Assembly (NCBI GenBank): GCA_011799875.1 | Contig: CM022298.1 | Location: forward strand, 494,677,180-494,741,179 | DNA length: 64,000 nt | Source of the DNA: Thinopyrum elongatum | Taxonomy: Eukaryota; Streptophyta; Magnoliopsida; Poales; Poaceae | Direction of reading: 5' to 3' | In this document: positions 1-11,343 of the stretch, one piece after another | Layout of the letters: each line of letters begins with the position of its first letter | Numbering within the stretch: position 1 is the first letter of the stretch | The notes under the pieces: generated by a model | The model's database searches: none | What the model was told of the DNA's origin: nothing | Seen by the model: only the letters and a program-made list of their open reading frames with translations | Position numbers and translations under genes: made by a program

Positions 1-287
1 AATCGTTAATGATTAACATCTCAAAAAATATATGTATTGAAATTCTCCAAATTTCCTTTAGAAATAATACTACATTTGTCATTGTAATCATGGGTAAAAG
101 TAACAACAAATTGAACTCTGTTGTGGTTAACAATTAACAGGAAAGGAGGATCACCTCGATGTATAGCTTCTCCGTGCACAGAAAGCACTAGGAATCTAAG
201 AACTTCATCCAGATTGGGGCCGAGAGTATGTAGTGCCAAGATCTTCACTATGCGCAAAGACGGGGTCAAGCTTGTGGGAATCATTAT

Positions 288-370
288 CTGGATGACAGCC
301 GAACATAGATCAACAAAAATTTAGAATGTGATGTCCAAAAAGAAGAAGGAGAAGAAGAAGACTGTTGTAC
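288..370 (-). other. Intron of the F-box pseudogene
   Basis: On the minus strand the exon ends CAG followed by GTACAA at 370, and the acceptor is TCATCCAG ending at 288. The intron is 83 nt in phase 0. Joining at these sites places the segment ending SLSVQ directly before IMIPTSLT, which is the usual order in this family. Both splice sites are still consensus. Confidence 0.7.
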
Positions 371-1018
371 CTGAACGGATAATGATCCAGTAACAAGTCT
401 GGAGAATTCATCACACGAATAGCCCAACACTGTCAATTTTCGTGCGTTAATGACCCTGATTCTTGTTGGACCTTCTTTATCAAGTACAAACAATCACTCA
501 AGGAAAGGTGCATTCTCAATGACCATATCATGAAACCACTCAACTGGCAGCATGTTGCGGCACCAACAATGCAGATAAATCGTACGGACATTCATCGGGG
601 CAATGTGGAGGCTACTGAACCCATCCATCACCTGATGATAAAGGTAGTCAAGCGCTGTACAGCTGCCGAGCAGGTGCTCCAAATCCTCCTTCGAGATGCT
701 GACGCCTTTGAGCTCGAGGTACTTCAGTTTAGGGAGATGAAGAGCGGGCGTGGCATCAAGATGGGGGAAAAGGCACTGCTTGAACATAGCTCGGTGCAGC
801 GTAGGCGTGAGGCAGAGCGCGGACAACGGCGGTGTGGGTGCGAGGAGAAGCGCGTCAGCGAGCTCGGATATCCAGCATGAAAGCAGAGCTCCTCGAGCCG
901 ATCTAGGGCGGGGGATAGAAACCACTCGTGAAACTTGGGTTCGGCCTTACAGTTGGAATAGAACCTACCGATGGCAAAGCGTTTGACCAGCCTAGGGTGT
1001 GTGGCGAGGATGTGGGAC

Positions 1019-1144
1019 AATGCATCCAAGCATTTGCACTCCCCACTGCAGAGCTCATCGTCGTCGATGAGGTCTAGGGGGAATGCATCCAAGCGTTTGC
1101 GCTCCCCGCTACAGAGCTCGTCATCGTCGATGAGATCCAGGGGG
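1019..1144 (-). repeat. 63-bp in-frame tandem duplication inside the F-box pseudogene
   Basis: Units are 1019-1081 and 1082-1144, each encoding about 21 residues (PLDLIDDDELCSGE... then KRLDA or KCLDA). The period is exactly 63, so it preserves the reading frame. The copies differ at several positions, so the duplication is not very recent. Confidence 0.9.
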
Positions 1145-1638
1145 TGGAGTGCCAAAGGAGGCGCCACCGCCAGGAGAGGACACTGGTCTGCACGCCTGAT
1201 TTGATGGAGGGGGGAGGGATATGATTGGTACCAACATCTCATCGGGGAGGCTGCTGATGAAGTCCACGCTCGTCGGAGGCTCTTGGGGTTCTGGCTCGAT
1301 CTGCCCCCGCTTGTTGGTTGGCTCGTCCTCCATCGCAGCAGGTGGCGATCCTCGGCAGCGGCGCTTGTAGATAAGAACGGAGGACTGTTCTACGTACCTT
1401 CCCGAGGCGACCGAAACCATAGCCATCAATAAATTTTTGGCACCGCTCACGCCTGTGCGGCGGACAGCTCGCACGCATCCCGTCGAGGCTGCACGGTGGT
1501 GCAACAATACTTAAAGTAGTGATTTGCTTTACTATACTAAGGTATCTCATGAAGGTTTCGTTAAGTTTTGTGTGATTGAAGGTTTCAAGTTTTGGATGAG
1601 ATCACGATGGATGAAGGAATTAGGAGTGGCAAGAGCCT

Positions 1639-1709
1639 AAGCTTGGGGATGCCCAAGGCACCCCAAGGTAATATTCAAGGACTCCCAAGCAACTAAGCTT
1701 GGGGATGCC
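1639..1709 (+). repeat. Two internal polypurine-like motifs in H0
   Basis: AAGCTTGGGGATGCC occurs at 1639-1653 and 1695-1709, nearly identical to the terminal polypurine tract at 5880-5894. The spacing between the two is 56 bp. Equivalent internal copies lie in H1 (9599), H2 (56993), G (46883-46895 minus) and B (four copies). Confidence 0.8.
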
Positions 1710-2910
1710 TCAGAAGGCATCCCCTCTTTCTTCTACCAACCATCGGTAATTTTACTTGGAGCTATATTTTTATTCGTCACATATCATGAGTTTTGATTGG
1801 AGCATCATGTATTATATGAGTCTTTGTTTTGTTTGCTTTTTTAGTTTGTCACAATCATCCTTGCTGAACACACCTTTTTGAGAGAGCCACACATTTATCA
1901 TGATTTTTTTAGAATACTCTATGTGCTTCACTTTAATCTTTTGAGGTAGGCAATTGCTCTAATACTTCACTTATATATTTTTGAGCATGGTGGTGACTAT
2001 ATTTTAAGGAAATACATGAACTCTCATGCTTCACTTATATTATTTTGTGAGTTGACAAGATTACATTTTGAAGAAATATTTGCACTCTCAAGCTTCACTT
2101 ATATATTTTTGAGAGTTGATAATAGTAATAGAAATTTGCACAAGATACGAATTTGGTCCCAAAGTGTTGAATATTCAAGAGGGATATAATAAAAAATTCA
2201 TGAAAGATCATTGGATATGATAATTTGATTCCTTGCAATAGTTTTGCGATATGGAGATGATAATATGTGAGTCATGTTAGTGAGTAATTGTGCTATAGTA
2301 ACAATATTGGTGTTAAGGTTTGTGATTCCCTATGCATGCACGTAAAGTCAATAGTTATGCAACGAAGTTATATCCTACTTATGGTGCATTATTTAGTGTT
2401 GGTTATGTTCAATGCATGTTCATGATTTGTTTTTCGGTTGCTCGCTTCTCAATCTATTTCGTAGCCTTCATTTGTAGTAAGCGGGAATGATGCTTGTGCA
2501 TCCAAAGTCTTAAACCCAAAGTTGTGCCAAATGAGCCCACCATACCTACCTATATGCGGTATTTCCATGCTGTCCCAAGTAAATTTGCATGTGCCAACTC
2601 TAATTTTTCAAAATAATTTTCCGTTTTGTGTGCCCGTACCGCTCATGAGGCGGCAGGGGTGGCCAATATTTTCCATGCTAGGTGGGTTATTCTCATGATG
2701 AGTGTTTATTCAATTGTCATTGCACGAGAACGTGGCAGGTAATAGGGATGCCCAGTCCCGAAATGAAAAAAAAATGATGATAATAATAAATTCCTTGGAA
2801 AGTATTGGTATGGAAGGCACCCGTGGATACGGCTAGCCATGGATTGTGAAAGAATGGTGGAAAGGAAATAAACTTTATTTTCTGGTTGGGAACCGCCTAT
2901 AATGTGTCTA

Positions 2911-4802
2911 CTATCCGCCTGACCCGCCGCAATACTATCCGATGAGTGAATAATAGCAGAGACCCGCCGGACCCAATGATGGGCCGACTCATCCTCACGC
3001 TGCACGCAGTTATCAAGATCGATAATCGTCAGAGGCTGCTTGCACGTCCCTTGAAAGTTCTTAATGAACCGCGCTTTCAACTCTGCCAATGAATTGATGG
3101 AATTAGGAGGCAATCCTTTTAACCATGTTTGAGCTGGCCCATCCAACATCATAGTAAAGTATTTGGCACATACAACATCATTGACATCCAGCATCTCCAT
3201 GGCTAACTCATAACTCTAAATCCAGGCCTCAGGGGGGAGATCAACTGTGTAGTTAGGCACTTTACGAGGACCCTTGAAATCCTTAGGCAGGCGTTCATTA
3301 CGTAAAGCCGGTACTAAACAGGGCACCCCAACAGACCTGGAAATTACACCAGCCCCTACTGAGGCCGAAGGGGTCACCGGAGGCTGCTGATAAGCCCCTA
3401 GTTGAGCCGCCGCTGCTGCCTCCACCTCTCGGCGAGCTCTGGCTTCATCCACAATCACCTGAGCATGAGTAAGGGGTGGGTTATTCCCACGAGGTGGGTC
3501 ATCCTGATTCAGTCGACGACATCGTTTGCTGCTGGAAACCGCCGGCGACTCAATGCGCCGGCTGTAACTGCGGCTTGGGAGGGGGGTCGAGTGCACCCGA
3601 TCACGACTATGTGAATATTTCTCTTGCTATGCAACCGCTGTCTACAGGAGCTCAATTGCGTTCCGCACCTCAGCTGCGAAAGGCGTCTCATCCGTAATAG
3701 GGATCGCATTGAGCCGGGTAGCTGATGCTATCATGTTATCCACCGGGTTAGAATAATGGCCAGATGGTGTTGAAAAACGCCGAGGCAGGGTCTAATCCCT
3801 GCGGGGCGGGTCTGATAATCGAGGCTGAGCCGCCGCCCCGCTCCCTGGGACTTCAGCAGCCCAGGCTGTACCGGGCGGGTTACTTGGTCCTGCCCCAGGC
3901 GTGTTGAAAAGGTTCCGCGCCTCATACTGCAAAGGCAAGCGGGTTTGGTGTCTCCTTCGAAGAACAACATTGGACGCATTCTAATCCAGACTCAGGCGAA
4001 AAGCCTCCGCCCTTATACGCTGTGACTCGGCATCCATCAGCGCTCGTTATGTTGCCATCCTGGCATTCTCTGCATTAAGATCCTCCTGAGCCTTGGCCAC
4101 CTCATCTCGCACCTTCGCAACCTCTGCATTATGTTGTGCTTGATTCGCCGTAGTAACCTCTGTTGCTAACAGGGTCGTCAAAGTGCCCAAGAGTTCAGAC
4201 AAAACCTGAGCCGGCGGCCGAGCTGACCCGCCGGCCGCAGCCGCCGCAGCCGCCGAACTAGACGTCATAGCTGCAGTTGTTGATGAATTGAGAGCCGGCC
4301 GTGTGCCAGCCATGAAGATAGCAGCCTGGCACGACGACTCATAGGGGTCCGGAATACTATCACCATCGGAATAGCTCCCAAGCCTGCCATCTTGAAGCTG
4401 GTAGATCGACTCCGTCTCTCCGGTCGAGGACTCATCACCTGAATAGATGAGAGTCTCTCCTCCGGACACATAATCCTCTGTAAGTTCCGTGCCATGCGCA
4501 AATCCAACGAAGACATGCTTCCGGCCAGGTTGAGCCCTGGTGGGTTGCGCACGCCGAGTCGGCTCAATGATGTCGGCGCAGATGTCTGGCTCAGGCTTTG
4601 ATCCGCCAATCTTGCCGATGAAGACATGAATCCCGTCGAAGGGGACCCGGTACCCGTACTCGATTGAGTCGGCCTCGGGGCCACAACCAGCATCGTCGAT
4701 GTAGAGCTTGCCGCGACGACTCTTGGTCATCCTGCCAATGGCGTATCCCTCGATCCCTGGGAAAGAGCCCTTCAAGAAATCGAAACCACCGTGCGCTGGC
4801 CC
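2911..4802 (-). pseudogene. gag remnant of element D
   Basis: Gag forms the particle shell of LTR retrotransposons. Minus-strand frames include an N-terminal region (MGPAHGGFDFLKGSF near 4802), an alanine-rich and coiled stretch (about 4200-4060), a region with KDFKGPRKVPNYTVDLPPEAW (about 3220-3290), and the gag core with WLKGLPPNSINSLAELKARF and a following FIKNFQGTCKQPLTIIDL (about 3020-3120). An in-frame TAG sits between PEAWI and SYELA (about 3214-3216) and there are frame changes around 3500-4050. No zinc knuckle is reached before truncation at about 2911. Gypsy assignment is from the gag core pattern; a finer lineage cannot be fixed from this piece. Confidence 0.7.
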
Positions 4803-4818
4803 CATGGTGGGTGCCAAC

Positions 4819-5365
4819 TGTCGTGGTTTTGTCATGGCAGATGCCCTTGTGAAAGGACTTAGGTGTGGAGCCATCGCAACGTAAGTTAGCTTGAAGGGGT
4901 TGAACGGGATGAGAGACATGTGTTTACCCAGGTTTGGTCCCTCACTAACAAGGTAAAAGCCTACATCCTGCTTTGTGTTGTATTGATTGAGTATCGATTA
5001 CAAGGGAGCGGAATCGCTTGACCTAGCTATCGACTGATTGTAACTTGAGTTAACCCGCCTCAGGGTCTCGCCTTTATATACATAGGTCGAGGCCCTGGGC
5101 TTACAAGAGTCCAAGTCGGATCATACAACGTGACCGACCTGGGTTCTAAGTCGCCTTACCTTACTAGGCAAGTCATCGTTGGGCGGCTTACAGCGCCGGG
5201 TCTCACACCATCTTTTGGGCTTGGGCCTCCGGTGGCTCACCACGCAAGTTGCCCTCCGGATTCCATGTCTGGTTTATTGGGCCTACCTAGGCCTTATCTC
5301 TGAGTCGCCAACAGTGTAACCCGGCCCCTCCTGGGCGGGTCACACCGTGGGGTTATATCCCAACA
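4819..5365 (-). repeat. 5' LTR of element D
   Basis: 547 bp on the minus strand, from TGTTGGGATATAACC to CACGACA. A TATA box lies at 5073-5080 (TATATAAA on the minus strand) inside a GTATATAAAGGCG context. An uninterrupted frame reads through the LTR end into gag, so the apparent start at 4919 lies within the LTR and is not the gag start. Confidence 0.75.
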
Positions 5366-5894
5366 ATGGAAGATATTGGGAATTCTCGGTCGTTTTCGTT
5401 GACAGGAGAAGCATGCCTCTCAAAATAATTTTTTATCTCTAATTTAAGCCTTGAGCTCTGGCACCTCTGCAAATCTCTACTTCCCTCTGTGAAGGGCCTA
5501 TCTATTTACTTTTATGCAATTTTTATTTTTATTTTGAGTCTCCATCTTCTCTTATAAAAGCACCAACTAGAGAACACTATTGCCATACTTATGCATTGGG
5601 TGTAGCTAATATTGAGTGTGTTTCATGAATGGATCAATGATTGATCATAATGGGCTAGGGATAACTTTCTTTAGCGTTGACATTTTGAAAAACATGGTCG
5701 CTTGTTAGTATGCTTGAGTATTGATGTCTTCGTGTCAAACTATACACTATTGCTTTGAATCATTCAAGTCCAAATGTCCATGCCACAAAAGAAAAGATTA
5801 TATGATGAATATGATAGGTAGCATTCCACATCAAAAATTCTATTTTTATCATTTACCAACTCAAGGATGAACAGGAATTAAGCTTGGGGATGCT

Positions 5895-7436
5895 TGATAT
5901 GTCTCCAACGTATCTATAATTTTTGACTGTCCCATGCTATTATAGCATCAATCTTGGATGTTTTATATACACTTACAAGCTATTATATATCATTCTTTGG
6001 GACTAACCTATTAACTTAGTAACCAGTGCCAGTTGATGTTTTTTTGCCTGTTTTTGGTTTTTCAGAATATCAGTACCAAACGAAGTCCAAATGCCACAAA
6101 ACTTTTTGGTGATTTCTTTCTGGACATAAGAGACCCTGGAAGCTTCGGGAGGGGGCGAGAAGATGGAGCGGTGGCCGATGAGGCACCAGGGCGCGCCCTG
6201 GTGGCTCGTGGGGCCCACGTGGCTCCGTTTGACCTAACTCCTCCTCTATAAATTCTCTAAAATCGGGAAACAAACAGGGGAGTCCACGAAATACATTTTC
6301 CGCCGTCGCAAGTTCCTGTTCTCGCGAGATCCCATCTGGAGGCCTTTTTCGGCACTCTGCCGGAGGGGGAATCGATCACGGAGGGGCTCTACATCAACCT
6401 TGCTACCCTTCCGATGGTGTGTGAGTAGTTTACCACAGACCTAGGGGTCCATAGTTAGTAGCTAGATGGCTTCTCCTCTCTATTTAATCTTCAATACAAT
6501 GTTCTCCTTGATGTTCTTGGAGTTCTATCCGATGTAATTACTTTTTGCGGTGTGTTTGTTGGGATCTGATGAATTGTGAGTTTATGATCACATTATCCAA
6601 GAATATTATTTGAGTTTCTCTGAACACTTTTATGCATGATTATTATAGCTTTGTATTTCTCTCTGATCTATTGATTTGGTTCGGCCAACTAGATTGATTT
6701 TTCTTGCAATGGGAGAGGTACTTTGTGATGGGTTGAATCTTGCTGTGATCTCTATCCTAGTGATAGAAGGGGAAAAGAGACATATTTGTATTGTTGCCAT
6801 TAAGGATAAAAAGATGGGGTTTATTCATGCGTGAGTTTACTTTGTCTACATCATGTCATCTTGCTTAAGGCGTTACTCCGTTCTTTCTGAACTTAATACT
6901 CTAGATGCATGCTGGATAACAATCGGTGTGTAGAGTAATAGTAGTAGATGCAGGCAGGAGTCGGTCTACTTGTCTCGGACGTGATGCCTATATACATGAT
7001 CATTGCCTTGGATATCGTGATGATTATTTGCTTTTTTGTCAATTGCCCAACAGTAACTTGTTTACCCATCGTATGCTATTTTCAAGAGAGAAGCCCCTAG
7101 TGAAAACTATGGCCCCCGGGTATACTTCTATCATATATTAAAATCCAAAAATACCTTGCTGCAATTTTACTTTATTTATTTTATATTGTATTTTTGTTTG
7201 ATCTATCTATTTATCACCATACAATTTAATCTTGCAATTAACCACCAAGGGACTGACGACCCCTTGTTCGCGTTGGGTGCAAGGATTTGTTATTTTGTGT
7301 GCAGTTGCTGTTAACGAGTTGTTGCGTGATTCTCCTACTAGATTGATAACCTTGGTTTCATAACTGAGGGAAATACTTATCTCTATTGTACTGCATCTTC
7401 CCCTCTTCTTCGGGGCAACGCAGCTCACAAGTAGCA
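5895..7436 (+). repeat. 3' LTR of H0
   Basis: 1,542 bp from TGATATGTCTCCAACG to ...CAAGTAGCA, directly after the polypurine tract at 5880-5894. It is close in length to G's LTRs (1,562 and 1,575 bp), H2's left LTR (1,573 bp) and K's LTR (1,559 bp), placing all in one family. The last 590 bp are repeated immediately downstream (7437-8033). Confidence 0.8.
6184..6251 (+). promoter_or_regulatory. U3 palindrome and TATA box of the H0 LTR
   Basis: A perfect 20-bp palindrome, CACCAGGGCGCGCCCTGGTG, lies at 6184-6203. A TATA-like CTATAAAT follows at about 6245-6252, roughly 40 bp downstream. The same order of GC-rich palindrome then TATA is seen in the LTRs of A and B, and a related GC-rich inverted repeat is in K. 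Promoter role is inferred from position. Confidence 0.6.
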
Positions 7437-8033
7437 CTACATCATGTCCTCTTGCTTGAGGCGTTACTCTATTCTTTATGAACTTAATACTCTAGATGCA
7501 TGCTGGATAGCAGTCGATGTGTGGAGTAATAGTAGTAGATGCAGGCAGGAGTCAGTCTACTTATCTCGGACATGATGCCTATATACGTGATCATTGCCTT
7601 GGATATAGTCATGATTCTTCGCTTTTCTATCAATTGCCCAACAGTAATTTGTTTACCCACCGTATGCTATTTTCAAGAGAGAGCCTCTAGTGAAAACTAT
7701 GGCCCCCGGGTCTACTTTTATCATATATTAAAATCCAAAAATACCTTGCTGCAATTTTCTTTACTTTATTTTTATTTTGTGTTTTATCTATCTATCTATC
7801 TATCACAAAATGATTTGATCCTTGCAATTAACCGCTGAGGGATTGACAACTCCTTGTTCGCGTTTTGGGTGCAAGTATTTGTTATTTTGTGTGTAAGTGT
7901 TGCTAACGAGGTGTTGCGTGGTTCTCCTACTGGATTGGTAACATTGGTTCTTAATTGAGGGAAATACTGATCTCTACTGTACTGCATCATCTTCTCCTCT
8001 TCGAGGAAATCCCAATGCAACTCACAAGTAGTA
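7437..8033 (+). repeat. 5'-truncated 5' LTR of H1, tandem to the H0 LTR
   Basis: 597 bp homologous to 6847-7436 of the H0 LTR, starting CTACATCATGTCCTC and ending CAAGTAGTA just before the primer site spacer GGAAGAATT. The first ~950 bp of a normal LTR are absent. Either a second element was joined here after losing its LTR front, or the LTR was partly duplicated in tandem. A short TATC microsatellite lies near 7785-7803. Confidence 0.75.
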
Positions 8034-8044
8034 GGAAGAATTTC

Positions 8045-8061
8045 TGGCGCCATTGCCATGG
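8045..8061 (+). other. Primer-binding site of H1, decayed
   Basis: TGGCGCCATTGCCATGG matches the complement of the plant tRNA-Asp 3' end (TGGCGCCGTTGCCGGGG) with three mismatches. The mismatches fit the older age of H1. Confidence 0.75.
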
Positions 8062-8242
8062 AGACATCATCAACATCTATCAAGTACCTACGCATAAACG
8101 TTCATCTCCTTGCATTTACATTATTTGCCATTTGCCTCTCATTTTTGTCTCCCCCACTTCTAAAAGGTTTTCACAAAAATACAAAAATATTTTCCGTTTG
8201 CGTTTTTTCGTGTTTGCTTGTTGCTTGTTTGAAACTGCTATC

Positions 8243-8944
8243 ATGGGTGATTTTGGCATGGGAAAAAGCGAGGATGGTAAAACATATAAAATTGAAATTT
8301 CTACCAATCTAGATGCTAAAACTTTTGTGATGGGACATGGGAATATTATAGAAAAAATTTGTTATTTAAGAATTCTTTAATTGCACTGGAACTTTGGCTT
8401 GTGATGATGCTCCTATACTTAAAAGAAACAAAAATTATGCCGACGATATTTCCGCACTTGTTCTTTAACTTGAGAGAAGATTTATTTGTACCCATCCTAC
8501 TTTGCAAAGATTGTTTTATGAGTTGCCGGTTATGAAAAATGCTAGAGCTAAGAAGATAGTTGCCCTTGTCCTTATGAATGAATTTGATTACATAGTGCGA
8601 GAAGCTAGAGAGATCTTTGATTTCTACGGTATCAATCGTGAAAAAACAGTAATAGATGAGATTCTATACAATAGTGATTACTTGTGGAGATATTTATTTT
8701 GTGATGAGCACACCTTTGATGAGAATACCAAAAAGGAAGTCCCTCCTTTGAATATAATCCATCAAGTTTTTAATGGTATTAATAAACAATATTCGCGGAT
8801 TTAACCGGTAACCAAGAGAGATTTGTGGATGGTTAACTTGCTAGTGCTAAAATTTCTATGGATGATGTGTTTCATATTGTCTCTGAAAAACCTCCCGATA
8901 AAACCACATCTTTGGATGAGAAGAAGAAAGATGACAACACTTGA
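8243..8944 (+). pseudogene. Decayed ORF-X of H1
   Basis: Starts at ATG 8243 with MGDFGMGKSEDG and matches the intact ORF of element G (47570-48307, minus) segment by segment: LDAKTFVMGHGNI near 8310-8345, LQRLFYELPV near 8500-8535, NEFDYIVREAREIFDFYG near 8575-8630 and ISMDDVFHIV near 8850-8880. Frame breaks lie near 8355-8400 and again near 8804, with in-frame stops between. Function is unknown. It sits where gag normally begins, directly after the primer site, but has no gag signature I recognise and no zinc knuckle. H1 also carries element A, so its ORF has had longer to decay than those of G and H2. Confidence 0.7.
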
Positions 8945-8957
8945 AACTTTGCATTAC

Positions 8958-9008
8958 GCCTAGCTAGGGGCGTAAAATGATAACGCTAGTTGGGAGGCAA
9001 CCCAATAA
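8958..9008 (+). other. Conserved noncoding block after ORF-X, copy in H1
   Basis: The block reads CGCCTAGCTAGGGGCGTAAA then, after a few bases, AACGCTAGTTGGGAGGCAAC and CCAAT. Near-identical blocks follow the ORF stops of H2 (56296-56344), G (47527-47576, minus) and B (20293-20346, minus). Conservation next to two unrelated ORFs suggests a cis-acting RNA or DNA role; function unknown. Confidence 0.7.
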
Positions 9009-9830
9009 TTATCGTAATTTTCTTGTTTATTTTTATATTTTGTGTGTGCACACAGTTATGCTACTGTTATGGTTGTATTTTTTGTGTTTTAATTAGTGTT
9101 TGTGCCAAGTAAAGCCTTTGCGATGATTTGGATGATAGTTGCTTTGATTCTGCGAGAAAACAGAAACTTTTGCGTCCAGTACCAGAATTATCAACATTTG
9201 CTAGAATGTGGAAAAATTCTGAATTTTTTACACATAATTGATATACAAATTTCCCACGTTGTTCTCAGTTTTAAGAATTTGGAGTTACAGAAGTATGGTC
9301 AATATTCGAATTACTACAGACTGTTCTGTTTTTGACAGATTCTCTTTTCATTGCATTGTTTGTTTGTTTTGATGAAACTATGGATTGTATCGGGGGGTAT
9401 AAGCCATGTAGAAGTTAGAATATAGTAGGTATAATGCAATAATAAAATATGAATGGGTTTACAACAGTACCTAAAGTGGCGATTTGCTTTGTTATACTAA
9501 TGGATCTCCCGAAGGCTTTTGTTGAGTTTTCTGTGCTGAAGTTTTCAAGTTTTGGGTGAGATCACGATGGATGAAGGAATTAGGAGTAGCAATAGCCTAA
9601 GCTTGGGGATGCCTGAGGCACCCCAAGGTAATATTCACCTCTTTCTTCTACCGACCATCGGTAATTTTACTTGGAGCTATATTTTTATTCATCACATGAT
9701 ATGAGTTTTGCTTGGAGCGTCGTGTATTATTTGAGTCTTTGCTTTGTTTGCTTTTTAGTTTGTCACAATCATCTTTTCTAGACACAGCTTTTTGAGAGGG
9801 ACACACATTATTCATGATTTGTTAGAATAC

Positions 9831-11343
9831 TGATATGTGCATTTTGCATCATGTTTTCCTACAGTTATTTATATTGTTTTTAGATATAATAATGCTTTAG
9901 GAGTAATTCTAATGCCTTTTCTCTCATAATATGCAAGGTTCACACAAAGAGGGAGAATACCGGCAGCTGGAATTCTGGACCTGAAAAAGCTACGTCAGGC
10001 CACCTATTCTGCACAACTCCAAATGAGCTGAAACTTCACGAAGAATTTTTATGGAATATATAAGAATTATTGGAGCAAATAAGTACCAGAGGGGGCCCAC
10101 CAGGTGGGCACAATCCACCTGGGTGCGCCAGGGAGCCCAGGCACGCCCTGGTGGGTTGTGCCCTACTCGGCCCACCTCCGATGCCCCTCTTCTGGTATAT
10201 AAGTCATTTTGACCTAGAAAAAAATAAGGAGAGGACTTTCGGGACAAAGCGCCGCCGTCTCGAGGCGGAACTTGGACAGGAGCACTTTTGCCCTCCGGCG
10301 GAGCGATTCCGCCGGGGGAACTTCCCTCCCGGAGGGGGAAATCATCGTCATCATCACCAACAACTCTCCCATCTTGGGGAGGGCAATCTCCATCAACATC
10401 TTCAATAGCACCATCTCCTCTCAAACCCTAGTTCATCTCTTGTGTTCAATCTTTGTACCGGAACCTTAGATTGGTGCTTGTGGGTGACTAGTAGTGTTGA
10501 TTACATCTTGTAGTTGATTACTATATGGTTTATTTGGTGGAAGATTATATGTTCAGATCCATTATTCTATTTAATACCCCTCTGATCTTGAGCATGATTA
10601 TCATTTGTGATTAGTTACTTTTGTTCTTGAGGTCACGGGAGAAATCTTGTTGCAAGTAATCATGTGAACTTGACATGTGTTCGATATTTTGATGGTATGT
10701 ATGTTGTGATTCCCTTAGTGGTGTCATGTGAACGTCAACTACATGACACTTCATTATATTTGGGCCTAAGGGAATGCATTGTGGAGTATTTATTAGATGA
10801 TGGGTTGCGAGAGTGACAGAAGCTTAAACCCTAGTTTATGCGCTATTCCATAAGGGACCGATTTGGATCCAAAAGCTTAATGCTATGGTTAGATTTATTC
10901 TTAATACTTTTCTCGTAGTTGCGGATGCTTGCGAGGGGGTTAATCATAAGTAGGAGGCTTGTTCAAGTAAGAACAGCACCTAAGCACAGGTCCACCCACA
11001 TATCAAATTATCAAAGTAGCGAACACAAATCAAACCAACATGATGAAAGTGACTAGATGAAATTCCCGTGTACCCTCAAGAACGCTTTGCTTATCATAAG
11101 AGACTGTTTTGGCCTGTCCTTTGCCTCAAAAGGATTGGGATACCTTGCTGTACTTTTATTACCATTACGGTTGCTTGCTTGTTACAAATTACCTTGCAAT
11201 CAAACTACTCGCTACTTATAATTTCAGTGCTTGCAGAAAATACCTTGCTGAAAACTACTTGTCATTTCCTTCTGCTCCTCGTTGGGTTCGACACTCTTAC
11301 TTATAGAAAGGACTTCGATTGATCCCCTATACTTGTGGGTCAT
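9831..11343 (+). repeat. 5' LTR of element A
   Basis: Begins TGATATGTGCATTTTGC and would end GTGGGTCATCA; its last two bases (CA) lie at 23126-23127 beyond the nested element B. The total of 1,515 bp matches the 3' LTR. Preceded by the target duplication aatac at 9826-9830. Confidence 0.92.
10106..10203 (+). promoter_or_regulatory. U3 hairpin and TATA box in the 5' LTR of A
   Basis: 10106-10163 is a 58-nt inverted repeat (GGGCACAATCC... paired with ...GGTTGTGCCC) with several C-to-T or G-to-A changes relative to the 3' LTR copy. TATATAAG follows at 10196-10203. Promoter assignment is from position and TATA match. Confidence 0.65.

Larger units (their letters stand above)
1..1333 (-). pseudogene. 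F-box/LRR (FBD-like) gene remnant, 3' end off the window
   Basis: Read on the minus strand from ATG 1331-1333. The N-terminus has an acidic and basic leader followed by an F-box core (residues like SSLPDEMLVPIISLPP). Plant F-box/LRR proteins are Skp1-binding substrate receptors of SCF ubiquitin ligases. Downstream, in other frames, come leucine-rich segments such as LKYLELKGVSISKEDLEHLL (about 690-740) and RVINARKLTVLGYS (about 420-460). Exon 2 starts at 287 with IMIPTSLTPS, typical of this grass family. Damage seen: frameshifts near 1170-1190 and 870-925, an in-frame TGA at 491-493, a further frameshift near 190-210, and a 63-bp in-frame duplication. Only about 165 bp of upstream DNA remains before transposon sequence begins, so the promoter is probably lost. 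The family call is from memory of grass F-box proteins; pseudogene status is seen directly. Confidence 0.8.
2911..5365 (-). mobile_element. Element D: truncated minus-strand Gypsy element, 5' LTR plus partial gag
   Basis: On the minus strand an LTR starts TGTTGGGATATAACC at 5365 and ends ...CACGACA at 4819. It is followed by a primer-site-like GTTGGCACCCACCATGGGG and a decayed gag reaching about 2911, where sequence changes back to H0 (gggaaccgcctataatg, up to about 2910). Protease, polymerase and 3' LTR are missing, so one end was lost by deletion. I could not define a target duplication. Exact left edge uncertain by about 10 bp because D and H0 share a few bases there. Confidence 0.75.
1500..7436 (+). 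mobile_element. Element H0: 3' part of a non-autonomous Athila-like LTR retrotransposon
   Basis: The left edge (about 1500) starts abruptly in internal noncoding DNA that matches H1 from about 9465 and H2 from about 56800, so the 5' LTR, primer site and ORF are missing. The internal 3' region runs to the polypurine tract AAGCTTGGGGATGCT at 5880-5894, followed by a complete 3' LTR at 5895-7436. It is interrupted by element D at 2911-5365; host sequence resumes at 5366 with ATGGAAGATATTGGG, which matches the same segment in element B (minus strand, before 13754). No polymerase domain is present. The truncated edge lies next to the F-box pseudogene's upstream region. Confidence 0.75.

Noticed and set aside
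4047..4919. 290-codon minus-strand frame beginning MSLIPFNPF as a gene start
   Set aside because: The start lies inside the 5' LTR of D and reads across the LTR end; the gag start should lie after the primer-like site near 4802.
7785..7803. TATC repeat as a CRISPR-like or regulatory array
   Set aside because: A simple microsatellite of about five units without spacers, in a plant LTR.
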